Shown piece by piece: positions 15,776 through 23,248 of a DNA stretch of 64,000 bases. Made by a program: the position numbers and the translations under genes. Source of the stretch: an uncultured Oscillospiraceae bacterium (GTDB taxonomy: Bacteria > Bacillota > Clostridia > Oscillospirales > Oscillospiraceae); contig CAJUKH010000058.1 of the NCBI GenBank assembly GCA_910587345.1, forward strand, positions 42,866 to 106,865. The letters are read 5' to 3'. The stretch's first letter is position 1. Each line of letters begins with the position of its first letter. The notes under the pieces are model-generated. The model saw only the letters and a list, made by a program, of their open reading frames with translations, was not told the origin of the DNA and searched no databases.

Positions 15776-17794
15776 ATGCCCGAGATACAGGTATTGTCCA
15801 CCCATGTGGCCGACCTGATCGCCGCCGGCGAGGTGGTGGAGCGGCCCGCTTCGGTGGTGAAGGAGCTGACGGAAAACGCCGTCGACGCCGGGGCTTCGGT
15901 GGTGACGGTAGAAATTCAAAACGGCGGCATGGGCCTGATCCGGGTCACCGACGACGGCAAGGGCATCGCCCCGGATGAGGTGGAGACCGCTTTTCTCCGT
16001 CACGCCACCTCTAAAATCCGGACCGAATACGACTTGGACGCCATCGGCACCCTGGGGTTTCGGGGAGAGGCCCTGGCGGCCATCGCCTCAGTGTCCCGGA
16101 TGGAGGCCCTCACTCGCCGGGAGGCGGATGGACTGGGCTGCGCCATTACGCTGGAAGGGGGCGTGGTGGTGGACAAGGAGGAGGCAGGCTGCCCCGCCGG
16201 CACCACCATGATGGTCCGGGACCTTTTTTATAACACCCCGGCCCGGCTGAAATTCATGAAGAAGGATTCCGCCGAGGGGGCGGCCTGTCTGGCGGTGGTC
16301 CAGAAGCAGGCTCTGGCCCATCCGGAGGTCTCCTTCCGCTTCCTCCGGGACGGCCGGCAGGAACTGCTGACCCCCGGAGACGGGCAGCTTCGCTCCGCCC
16401 TCTATGCCGTGCTGGGGCGGGATATGGCTCTGGGCTATACCCCGGTGGAGGGCAGCGGAGAGGATATGAAGGTGTCCGGCTTTGTCTCTCTGCCCACCTG
16501 CTGCCGTGGAAACCGGGGATATCAGTTTTTCTTTGTCAACGGCCGCAGTGTGAAGAGCGCCGCCCTCACCGCCGCTGTGGAGCAGGCTTATGCCAATCAG
16601 AAGATGGTGGGGAAGTTTCCCGGCTGTGTGCTCCATCTGGCCATTAAGCTCAACGCCGTGGACGTGAATGTCCACCCCACCAAGCAGGAGGTCAAGTTCG
16701 GCGCCGAGCGGCAGGTCTTTTCGGCGGTCTACTATGCCGTGCTGGCCGCACTGGGGGCCGACAAGAGCCGCCCGGCGGCCACGGTGGGGGCGGCGGCAAC
16801 GCCCCGGACAGAGGTGTTTCAGCAGACCAGCCTTCCCCTGCACGATTTTACGGCGCCCAAGCGGTCCGACTCTGTGGGGGCAGCCCCCGGCCGCCCGGGG
16901 CCTGTGCCGGCGGTCACCCTGAAGGAAGAGGGGGAGGAAGGGCGGTGCGGGGGCGCTCTGCCTCACAAGGATGCACCGCCCCGCACAGAAATTCCCACAC
17001 AAAAAGAGACGGCCACAAAAACCGGTCTGATGCGGGAGCAGAAAAAAGAGGAAAAAGCCACCCCCGCCATGGAACGGGAGATCCCCGCCGTGGGGCAGGA
17101 GTTTTCTGACACGGGACGGGACACCCCCGCTATGGAGAGGGGTACCCCTGCCCTGCATTCTCCTCAGCCCTCCCCCACCGCCCAAATCTCTCCTCCGCCC
17201 ACCCTGATAGAAGAGACGGCGCAGGAGACCCCCTGGCGGGTGGCGGGAGAGCTGTTCCACACCTATATTATTGTGGAGCAGGGGGACAAAGCCCTGCTCA
17301 TCGACAAACACGCCGCCCATGAGCGAATGAACTTTGACCGGATGCGGGCGGAGGACTACACCCCCATGTCCCAGATGCTGCTGACCCCCGTGGTCTTTAC
17401 CCCCACCCCGGAGGAGCATACGCTGCTGCTGGAAAACGGGGCGGAGCTGGACCGGGTAGGCTTTGGGATAGAGGACTTCGGCGGCGGCTCTCTGGTGGTC
17501 CGGCGGGTGCCAGACTATGTGGATGTGGCCGATGTGGAGGCTTCCCTGACCGAGATCGCCGGGCGGCTGGCCCTGACCGGGTCCACCGGGGTGCGGGAGC
17601 GCCGGGACGAGATCCTGCACACCGTGGCCTGTAAGGCGGCCATCAAGGGCGGCTGGAAAAACGCTCCCGAGGAATTGGAGCGGGTGGCCCGGGCGGTGAT
17701 GTCCGGGGAGGTAAAGTACTGTCCCCACGGCCGGCCGGTGGCCATTGAGTTGAGCCGGACGGAGCTGGAAAAACAATTCAAACGGCGGACCTGA
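15776..17794 (+). CDS. mutL: DNA mismatch repair protein MutL
   Basis: 672 aa. The N-terminal GHKL ATPase has KELTENAVDAGA, DDGKGI and GFRGEAL. The linker (about 340-470) is low in complexity and contains repeated PAMER units. The C-terminal domain has the MutL endonuclease motif in the form DKHAAHERMNFD, plus VACKAAIKGG and CPHGRP, the metal-binding signature of MutL proteins in organisms without MutH. It nicks the new strand in mismatch repair. Start 15776 follows AGGGGGG. No mutS lies in the window. Confidence 0.95.
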   Translation: MPEIQVLSTHVADLIAAGEVVERPASVVKELTENAVDAGASVVTVEIQNGGMGLIRVTDDGKGIAPDEVETAFLRHATSKIRTEYDLDAIGTLGFRGEALAAIASVSRMEALTRREADGLGCAITLEGGVVVDKEEAGCPAGTTMMVRDLFYNTPARLKFMKKDSAEGAACLAVVQKQALAHPEVSFRFLRDGRQELLTPGDGQLRSALYAVLGRDMALGYTPVEGSGEDMKVSGFVSLPTCCRGNRGYQFFFVNGRSVKSAALTAAVEQAYANQKMVGKFPGCVLHLAIKLNAVDVNVHPTKQEVKFGAERQVFSAVYYAVLAALGADKSRPAATVGAAATPRTEVFQQTSLPLHDFTAPKRSDSVGAAPGRPGPVPAVTLKEEGEEGRCGGALPHKDAPPRTEIPTQKETATKTGLMREQKKEEKATPAMEREIPAVGQEFSDTGRDTPAMERGTPALHSPQPSPTAQISPPPTLIEETAQETPWRVAGELFHTYIIVEQGDKALLIDKHAAHERMNFDRMRAEDYTPMSQMLLTPVVFTPTPEEHTLLLENGAELDRVGFGIEDFGGGSLVVRRVPDYVDVADVEASLTEIAGRLALTGSTGVRERRDEILHTVACKAAIKGGWKNAPEELERVARAVMSGEVKYCPHGRPVAIELSRTELEKQFKRRT

Positions 17795-17868
17795 GCCGAA
17801 GAAGCGACTGTATTCGACGTAGAAATGGTATATTATGGAAACATTCTGATAGAGAAAGGATGTTTTCC

Positions 17869-18099
17869 ATGTCCAAAACCAATGAATTGCAGGATCTGTT
17901 TCTCGCCCGGGCCAGCCGGGCCCGGGAGCCGGTGACAATGTTTCTGATGAATGGCTTCCAGATGCGGGGGCGCATCACCGGCTTTGACGCCTTTGTGGTG
18001 GTGCTGGACACCGACGGCAAGCAGCAGGTCATTTACAAGCACGCCATCTCCACCGTAGTGCCGGCCAGTCCCATTGATTTAACGCCGGAGGGTACATAA
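17869..18099 (+). CDS. hfq: RNA chaperone Hfq
   Basis: 76 aa. The Sm1 region (LQDLFLARASRAREPVTMFL, GFQMRGRITGFDAFVVVL) and Sm2 motif (YKHAISTVVP) are clear. Hfq forms a hexameric ring that binds sRNAs and poly(A). GAAAGGA at 17853-17860 places the start at the second ATG (17869) rather than 17860. It follows mutL by 74 bases. Confidence 0.93.
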   Translation: MSKTNELQDLFLARASRAREPVTMFLMNGFQMRGRITGFDAFVVVLDTDGKQQVIYKHAISTVVPASPIDLTPEGT

Positions 18100-18101
18100 C
18101 A

Positions 18102-18510
18102 AGAAGCGCGGAGGACCGGGCTGCCGGAAAAATAAGACCCGAAGCGGAGCAAACGGATTGGCGGGCCATCGGCCCGGCAAACGGCTTGCGCAGTCGAAGG
18201 GGCTTATTTTTCCGGCGCCCAGCCCGGTTCGCAGCGTGACAGCAGGCAAGGCCGTCAAAGGAGGCTCCGAAGCGGAGCAAACGGATCGGCGGGCCGATGG
18301 CCCGGCAAACGGCTTGCGCAGTCGAAGGGGCTTATTTTTCCGGCGTCCAGCCCGGTTCGCAGCGTGACAAGAAGCGTGGAGGACCGGGCTGCCGAGGGGA
18401 TAGCGCCGGAGCGGAGCGAAAACTGCGGCGGGGCGAAGCCCCAGAGCAGATTTTGCGCAGTCGGAGAAGCTATAACCCGAGGCGTCCAGCCCCGGTTTGC
18501 AGCGTGACAT
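18102..18510 (+). repeat. Family-2 structured repeats, three tandem modules
   Basis: Modules of 130-140 bp at about 18102-18241, 18242-18370 and 18371-18510. The first and third begin GAAGCG(C/T)GGAGGACCGGG; all end in a variant of CAGCCCGGTTCGCAGCGTGAC. Inside the first, GGAAAAATAAG pairs with CTTATTTTTCC; in the third the same position has GGGGATAGC pairing with GCTATAACCC, so the long stem is kept while the sequence changes. No gene lies in this stretch between hfq and the adaptor gene. Confidence 0.85.
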
Positions 18511-18561
18511 CCCGGCCGGCAGCCACATCGCCGTGAAACACAGAAAGAGAGACGTTATACT

Positions 18562-19857
18562 ATGAAGCAGGGCACATTGCTGAACAAGGTCGTTATAACC
18601 CTCTTCTTTGCCGCCATCATCCTTTACATGGGCGGGGCGGCCTGGCGGGGGCTGCGGGACCCCTACCCTACCGTTCAGGCTTACACCTATGTGGTGGAGG
18701 ACACCATGGAGGCCACCGGATATCTGGTCCGGCAGGAGCAGGTCATCCATGGATGGACCATTCAGGCGGAGGGGACGGAGGCGACGGTACGGCTCCTTCC
18801 CAGCGAGGGGGAGAAAATCGCCGCCGGCACCACCGTGGCCCTTCTTTACAGCGACGGAGCGGCCATGGAGCGCAGCCAGCGGCTGGAGACGCTGGAGGCG
18901 GAGGCCGCCCAGCTGCGGGAGGCCATCACGGCCGGAGAGAATGGGCAGGGGGAGCAGATCGGCCGGAAAGTGACCTCCTCCATGGTGGCGCTGCGCCGGG
19001 CGGTGGAGGCGGGGGACTTTACCCGGCTGGAAAGTCAGGTGGGGACCTTCAAAAGCGCTGTGTACCAGCAAGCCCAGCGGTATGGCAACGGAGATGACCT
19101 GGCGGCGGCTCTGGCAGCGGCCCAAAATGAGATAAATACCCTCCGGGCCTTGACGCCCCAGGAGGGGGTGCGGGTCACCGTGCCCCAAAGCGGGATATTT
19201 TCCGGCCAGGTGGACGGGTATGAGACGGTTTTGGTCCCCGAGATCACGGAGGGGGTGACCCCTTCCCTGCTGGATTCGCTGGAAAGCCGGGCGGTGGAAG
19301 AGGACAGCTCCGCTCTGGGGAAACTTATTACCAACTCTCAATGGTATTTCATCTTCTCTTTGGGGGAGGAGCAGGCCAAGCGGCTGACCGTGGGACGAGC
19401 CGTCCCCGTCCGTTTTTCCCGGGACTGGTCGGGAACGGTAGACATGACGGTAGAGCGGATCAGCCTGCCGGAAAACGGCCGTGTGGCGGTGATCCTGTCC
19501 ACCCGCAAATTTTTGTCGGAGACCACCCTCCTGCGCCGGCAGACGGTGGAGCTGATTTTTGACAGCCAGATGGGCATCCGGGTCCCCCTGGGGGCGGTCC
19601 GGGTGGAGGAGCAGACCGAGACCGATAAGGAGAGCGGAGAGACCCGGACGGTCCAGGTGACGGGGGTCTATGTGCAGGTGGGAGCCTTTGCCGAGTTCAA
19701 GCCGGTGACGGTGCTGGCCCAGGGGGAGGACTATTATATGGTCCGGCCCCTTCTGCCCGAAAACGCCGACACGGTCCAGCAGAAGCTGGCCCTTCGTGCC
19801 GGCGACTCGGTTATCATCGCCAGCGAGGAGATCTGGGACGGAAAAGTGATCGAGTAA
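18562..19857 (+). CDS. HlyD-like membrane-fusion/adaptor protein
   Basis: 431 aa. One N-terminal transmembrane segment (about 10-28) is followed by a barrel-sandwich-like start (TMEATGYLVRQEQVI). A Gln/Glu/Ala-rich coiled-coil stretch lies around 110-200, then a second beta-rich half (GIFSGQVDGYE, RAVPVRFSRDWSGTVDMTV). The layout fits HlyD-family adaptors, here encoded without a transporter. It precedes yggS-sepF on the same strand, so a link to the cell envelope or division site is possible but unproven. Confidence 0.65.
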   Translation: MKQGTLLNKVVITLFFAAIILYMGGAAWRGLRDPYPTVQAYTYVVEDTMEATGYLVRQEQVIHGWTIQAEGTEATVRLLPSEGEKIAAGTTVALLYSDGAAMERSQRLETLEAEAAQLREAITAGENGQGEQIGRKVTSSMVALRRAVEAGDFTRLESQVGTFKSAVYQQAQRYGNGDDLAAALAAAQNEINTLRALTPQEGVRVTVPQSGIFSGQVDGYETVLVPEITEGVTPSLLDSLESRAVEEDSSALGKLITNSQWYFIFSLGEEQAKRLTVGRAVPVRFSRDWSGTVDMTVERISLPENGRVAVILSTRKFLSETTLLRRQTVELIFDSQMGIRVPLGAVRVEEQTETDKESGETRTVQVTGVYVQVGAFAEFKPVTVLAQGEDYYMVRPLLPENADTVQQKLALRAGDSVIIASEEIWDGKVIE

Positions 19858-19899
19858 AAGAAAAAGGTAGGACTTTTAACAGAAAGAGAGGTTTTACTT

Positions 19900-20610
19900 A
19901 TGTCTTTGGAAGAGAACATTCAAAAGGTGAAGGAGAATATCGCCGCCGCCGCCCGGGAGGTGGGGAGGGACCCCGCCGAGATCACGCTGGTGGCCGCCAC
20001 CAAGGTCCAGAGCGACGAGACCATCCGGGCCGCCATTGCCGCCGGGGTCACCATCTGCGGGGAAAACCGGGTCCAGGAGATGACCGCCCATCTGGACGCC
20101 GACGCCTACGCCGGGGCGGAGGTCCACTTCATCGGCCATCTTCAGACCAACAAGGTGAAGAACGTGGTGGGGCGTGTGGAGCTTATCGAGTCGGTGGGTT
20201 CGGAGCATTTGCTGGAGGCCATCGACAAGCAGGCCGCCAAGCTGGGGATCGTGCAGGATGTGCTGCTGGAGGTCAATGTGGGAGACGAGGAAAGCAAGTC
20301 CGGCGTGGCGGTGGACGAGCTGGAGGCGCTGGCCCGCAGGGCCTGCGAACTTCCCAATATCCGCCTTCGGGGGCTGATGGCCATCCCGCCGGTGGCCGGC
20401 GAGGATGGAAATCGTGGATTTTTCCGGGAAATGCATCAACTTTTTGTTGACATAAAACGGAAAATGGCCCATAATGAAAATGATATCAACTGTCTCTCCA
20501 TGGGGATGAGCGGCGATTATATGGACGCAGTGCGGGAGGGTGCCACCCTGGTACGGGTGGGGACCGCCCTGTTCGGCGCCCGGCCGCCCATGCGCCCTGC
20601 GGCAGAATGA
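19900..20610 (+). CDS. yggS: YggS/PROSC-type pyridoxal-phosphate homeostasis protein
   Basis: 236 aa, the usual length. The PLP lysine is in LVAATKVQS (about residue 35). Conserved HFIGHLQTNKVKNV, VGSEHLLEA, LLEVNVGDEESKSG and CLSMGMSGDY define the alanine-racemase-like barrel without a second domain. It buffers cellular PLP. It is typically encoded next to sepF, as here (28 bases downstream). Confidence 0.93.
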   Translation: MSLEENIQKVKENIAAAAREVGRDPAEITLVAATKVQSDETIRAAIAAGVTICGENRVQEMTAHLDADAYAGAEVHFIGHLQTNKVKNVVGRVELIESVGSEHLLEAIDKQAAKLGIVQDVLLEVNVGDEESKSGVAVDELEALARRACELPNIRLRGLMAIPPVAGEDGNRGFFREMHQLFVDIKRKMAHNENDINCLSMGMSGDYMDAVREGATLVRVGTALFGARPPMRPAAE

Positions 20611-20638
20611 TGAGTCATAAATTTAGGAGGAACTTTCC

Positions 20639-21124
20639 ATGGGACTTTTAGATGAGCTGAAGCGGATCGCCCGGCCTTATGAGGATGAGGACGAGGACGA
20701 TACCTTTGACGATTTCGATAGTACCGGCCGGCTGGACCGCACTTTGGCCCGGGAGAAGCCTGCGCCCCGGCAGCAGGATACCCTTTCCCTCTTTGAGCCT
20801 GAGCGGGCCGAGCGGCGAAGCAATAAGGTGGTGAACATCCATACCACCACCCAGCTTCAGGTGGTGCTGGTGAAGCCCGACCGGTTCGAGAACGCCGCCG
20901 AGATCGCCGACCACCTGCGGGAGAAGCGGACAGTGGTGCTCAATCTGGAGCAGACCAACAAGGAGGTTTCCCGCCGTATTCTGGACTTCCTCTCCGGCGC
21001 CGCCTACGCTCAGGAGGGCAAGGTGAAGAAGGTGGCCCTGTCCACCTATATCATCACCCCCTACAACGTGGACATTCTGGGCGACCTCATCGACGAGCTG
21101 GAGAACAACGGGTTGTATTTCTAA
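20639..21124 (+). CDS. sepF: Cell division protein SepF
   Basis: 161 aa. The N-terminal membrane-binding helix (MGLLDELKRIARPYED) is followed by an acidic linker. The C-terminal SepF core has VVLVKPDRFENAAEIADHLR, KRTVVLNLEQTNKEVSRRIL and DFLSGAAYAQEGKVKKV. SepF tethers FtsZ to the membrane at mid-cell. A Shine-Dalgarno AGGAGGAA precedes the start. Confidence 0.93.
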   Translation: MGLLDELKRIARPYEDEDEDDTFDDFDSTGRLDRTLAREKPAPRQQDTLSLFEPERAERRSNKVVNIHTTTQLQVVLVKPDRFENAAEIADHLREKRTVVLNLEQTNKEVSRRILDFLSGAAYAQEGKVKKVALSTYIITPYNVDILGDLIDELENNGLYF

Positions 21125-21548
21125 AAGAAGCGCGGAGAACCGGGCTGCCGGAAAAATAAGACCCGAAGCGGAGCAAACGGATTGGCGGGCCGCAGGCCCG
21201 GCAAACGGCTTGCGCAGTCGAAGGGGCTTATTTTTCCGGCGTCCAGCCCGGCTCGCAGCGTGACAGCAGGAAGCGCGGAGAACCGGGCTGCCGAGGGGAT
21301 AGCGCCGGAGCGGAGCGAAAACTGCGGCGGGGCGAAGCCCCAGAGCAGATTTTGCGCAGGCGGAGAAGCTATAACCCGAGGCGTCCAGCCCGGTTGCAGC
21401 GTGACAGCAGGAAGCGCGGAGAACCGGGCTGCCGGAAAAATAAGACCCGAAGCGGAGCAAACGGATCGGCGGGCCACAGGCCCGGCAAACGGCTTGCGCA
21501 GTCGGAGGAGCTTAGAACTTTTGCGGCCGGGCCTTTGCACGGCGTGAC
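21124..21548 (+). repeat. Family-2 structured repeats, three tandem modules
   Basis: Modules at about 21124-21265, 21266-21408 and 21409-21548 repeat the cluster found after hfq, in the order stem-type 1, stem-type 2, type-1 hybrid. The last ends differently (CTTTTGCGGCCGGG). The gap to divIVA (to 21664) holds nothing else I recognise. Confidence 0.85.
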
Positions 21549-21664
21549 AGTCCGCCAGAGGATGCCATCAGGCAGAAGAGGGCATCCGCCCCTGCATAGG
21601 CAGGGGCCGCTGCCCCGTGGCCCGTTATGCGGAAAAGACTATACATAGAAAGCGTGGGATAGAT

Positions 21665-22432
21665 ATGCTGACCCCTCAGGAAGTGGCGGAACATGCCTTC
21701 CAAAAGGCGTCCTTTGGCGGCTATAATATGGCCATGGTGGATGAGTTTTTAGACCAGGTCACCGCCGATTACACCTCCTTATACAAAGAAAACGCCACGC
21801 TGAAGGCCAAGATGAAGGTGCTGGCGGATAAGATCGAGGAATACCGCTCCACCGAGGAAGCCATGCGCAAAGCCATGCTTTCCGCCCAGCGGATGGCCGA
21901 CCAGATGGTGGCGGAGGCCGAGGAGAAGGTGGACACCATCATTGCCGAGGCAGAGGCCCAGGCCAGAGAAAAAATCACCTCCATCCGTCAGGAGGTGGAA
22001 AGCGAGCAGCTTCGCCTTACCGCCGCCCAGAACGCCACGGCGGCTTATATCGCCAAGCTGAAGGACCTTTACCAGAATCAGATGGAGTACCTCTCCAGCC
22101 TGTCCCGTCTCAGTGCCGAACCTAAGAAGCCCGACCCGGTGACCAGCGTGGCCGACGCCATTGGCTCTGCCGTGGAAAAGGCATTGGAGGAGGAGCTTCC
22201 CGCCGAGGAGCCCACCCAGCGGTTTACGCCTCCGGAGGAGGAAGAGGACCTGGAGCCGGAGGAGGAGAGCGAGGAAGGCCCCACCGTCTATGAGGAGCTT
22301 CGCGGCGGTGCGGTCCGCCTGCTGGATGATGAAGAGGAAGATGAGGACGAGGAGGATGAGGATGACACCTCCCCCACCCGCCGCATCGACTTTGACAATC
22401 TGAAGTTTGGGAAAGATTACGAGATCGAGTAA
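21665..22432 (+). CDS. divIVA: DivIVA-domain cell division / polarity protein
   Basis: 255 aa. The N-terminal DivIVA motif (LTPQEVAEHAFQKASFGGYN, then VDEFLDQV) binds curved membrane. A long coiled coil runs from about 35 to 150. The C-terminal ~90 residues are extremely acidic with poly-Asp/Glu runs. It follows sepF as in other Firmicutes division clusters. The start ATG 21665 has only a weak GTGGGAT site. Confidence 0.9.
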   Translation: MLTPQEVAEHAFQKASFGGYNMAMVDEFLDQVTADYTSLYKENATLKAKMKVLADKIEEYRSTEEAMRKAMLSAQRMADQMVAEAEEKVDTIIAEAEAQAREKITSIRQEVESEQLRLTAAQNATAAYIAKLKDLYQNQMEYLSSLSRLSAEPKKPDPVTSVADAIGSAVEKALEEELPAEEPTQRFTPPEEEEDLEPEEESEEGPTVYEELRGGAVRLLDDEEEDEDEEDEDDTSPTRRIDFDNLKFGKDYEIE

Positions 22433-22491
22433 AGAGACGGCTGTCTTTCGGACAGTCCGCCTGTGGCGCAGCGTACCAGACAAGTGAGCAG

Positions 22492-22530
22492 GCCCGGCCG
22501 GGAAAAGTGCGGCCGGGCGCTGTTTTTTCC
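22492..22530 (+). terminator. Terminator after divIVA
   Basis: GCCCGGCCG (22492-22500) pairs with CGGCCGGGC (22510-22518), followed by GCTGTTTTTTCC. Confidence 0.8.
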
Positions 22531-22539
22531 TCTTTCCCC

Positions 22540-22568
22540 TTGACATACGCCGAAAAAACGGCTAAACT
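22540..22568 (+). promoter_or_regulatory. Promoter of the isoleucine T-box operon
   Basis: TTGACA 22540-22545, 17-base spacer, TAAACT 22563-22568. Confidence 0.7.
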
Positions 22569-22575
22569 TACTTCA

Positions 22576-22832
22576 CAATAGGGAAATGTGTTGAGAAGGA
22601 CAAGTACCTCTCCCCCACCCCGCACAGAGAGCCGCCGTTTTGGTGAAAGGCGGACGGGAAGGGACCGGGAAGATCCCCTTCGAGCGGGCCGCTGAACAAG
22701 GCAGTAAGCGGCTCCGGCCGGCCCCGTTACAGGCCCCCGAGTGGTCACGGCTTTTTTGCCGTGGCAAAAAGAGTGGTACCGCAGAGGTTTGCGCCTTTGT
22801 CTCTTTGTGAAGAGACAAAGGCGTTTTGTTTT
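22576..22832 (+). promoter_or_regulatory. T-box riboswitch, isoleucine-specific, upstream of ileS
   Basis: The leader has a Stem I region with GACAAGTA and AGAGAG elements. A candidate ATC specifier is at 22673-22675. The T-box sequence AGAGTGGTACCGCAGAGG starts at 22770. The bulge reads UGGU, which pairs with the A73-CCA end of tRNA-Ile. A terminator stem GCCTTTGTCTCTT/AAGAGACAAAGGC (22793-22822) with GTTTTGTTTT closes it. Uncharged tRNA-Ile should stabilise the antiterminator and switch on the two downstream genes. Confidence 0.88.
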
Positions 22833-22850
22833 ACACAGGGAGATGGAAAG

Positions 22851-23213
22851 ATGGGTCTGTTTGATCGGTTTAAAAAGAAACCCGAAGTGCCTCCGGACTT
22901 TTCCGGAGTGGATTCTCGGGAGAAGGCGGAGGAACTGGCCCGGAAGGGAGTCCTGTGCCCCCTCTATCTAATGCCCCTGCGGTTCGGTGGGTCGGAGAGC
23001 CTGATGGAAAACAGCGTTCTGGCCACCCCTGCGGCGGTGGCACTGAAGGACCGTTTTGACGACCGGGTGGAAAAGCTGCTGGAAGAGGGCAGGGTGAACG
23101 GCTACACCTGCGAGCCGCAGTATCGGGGTACGAGCTTTATCCACTGCGCCGTGAAGGTCACCGCCCGAAAGGACGGGGCGGATGTGCTTACCGAGACCAT
23201 CCACATTTGGTAA
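22851..23213 (+). CDS. 120-aa protein of unknown function, first gene of the ileS T-box operon
   Basis: It begins MGLFDRFKKKPEVPPDF after AGGGAG and runs 120 codons, ending 35 bases before ileS. No membrane segment; one Cys pair (GVLCPLYL and YTCEPQ). It shares the T-box with ileS and so is presumably made under isoleucine limitation. Family not recognised. Confidence 0.7.
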   Translation: MGLFDRFKKKPEVPPDFSGVDSREKAEELARKGVLCPLYLMPLRFGGSESLMENSVLATPAAVALKDRFDDRVEKLLEEGRVNGYTCEPQYRGTSFIHCAVKVTARKDGADVLTETIHIW

Positions 23214-23248
23214 AAGAAAACCCCATTTCATATAAAGGAGAAATCACT

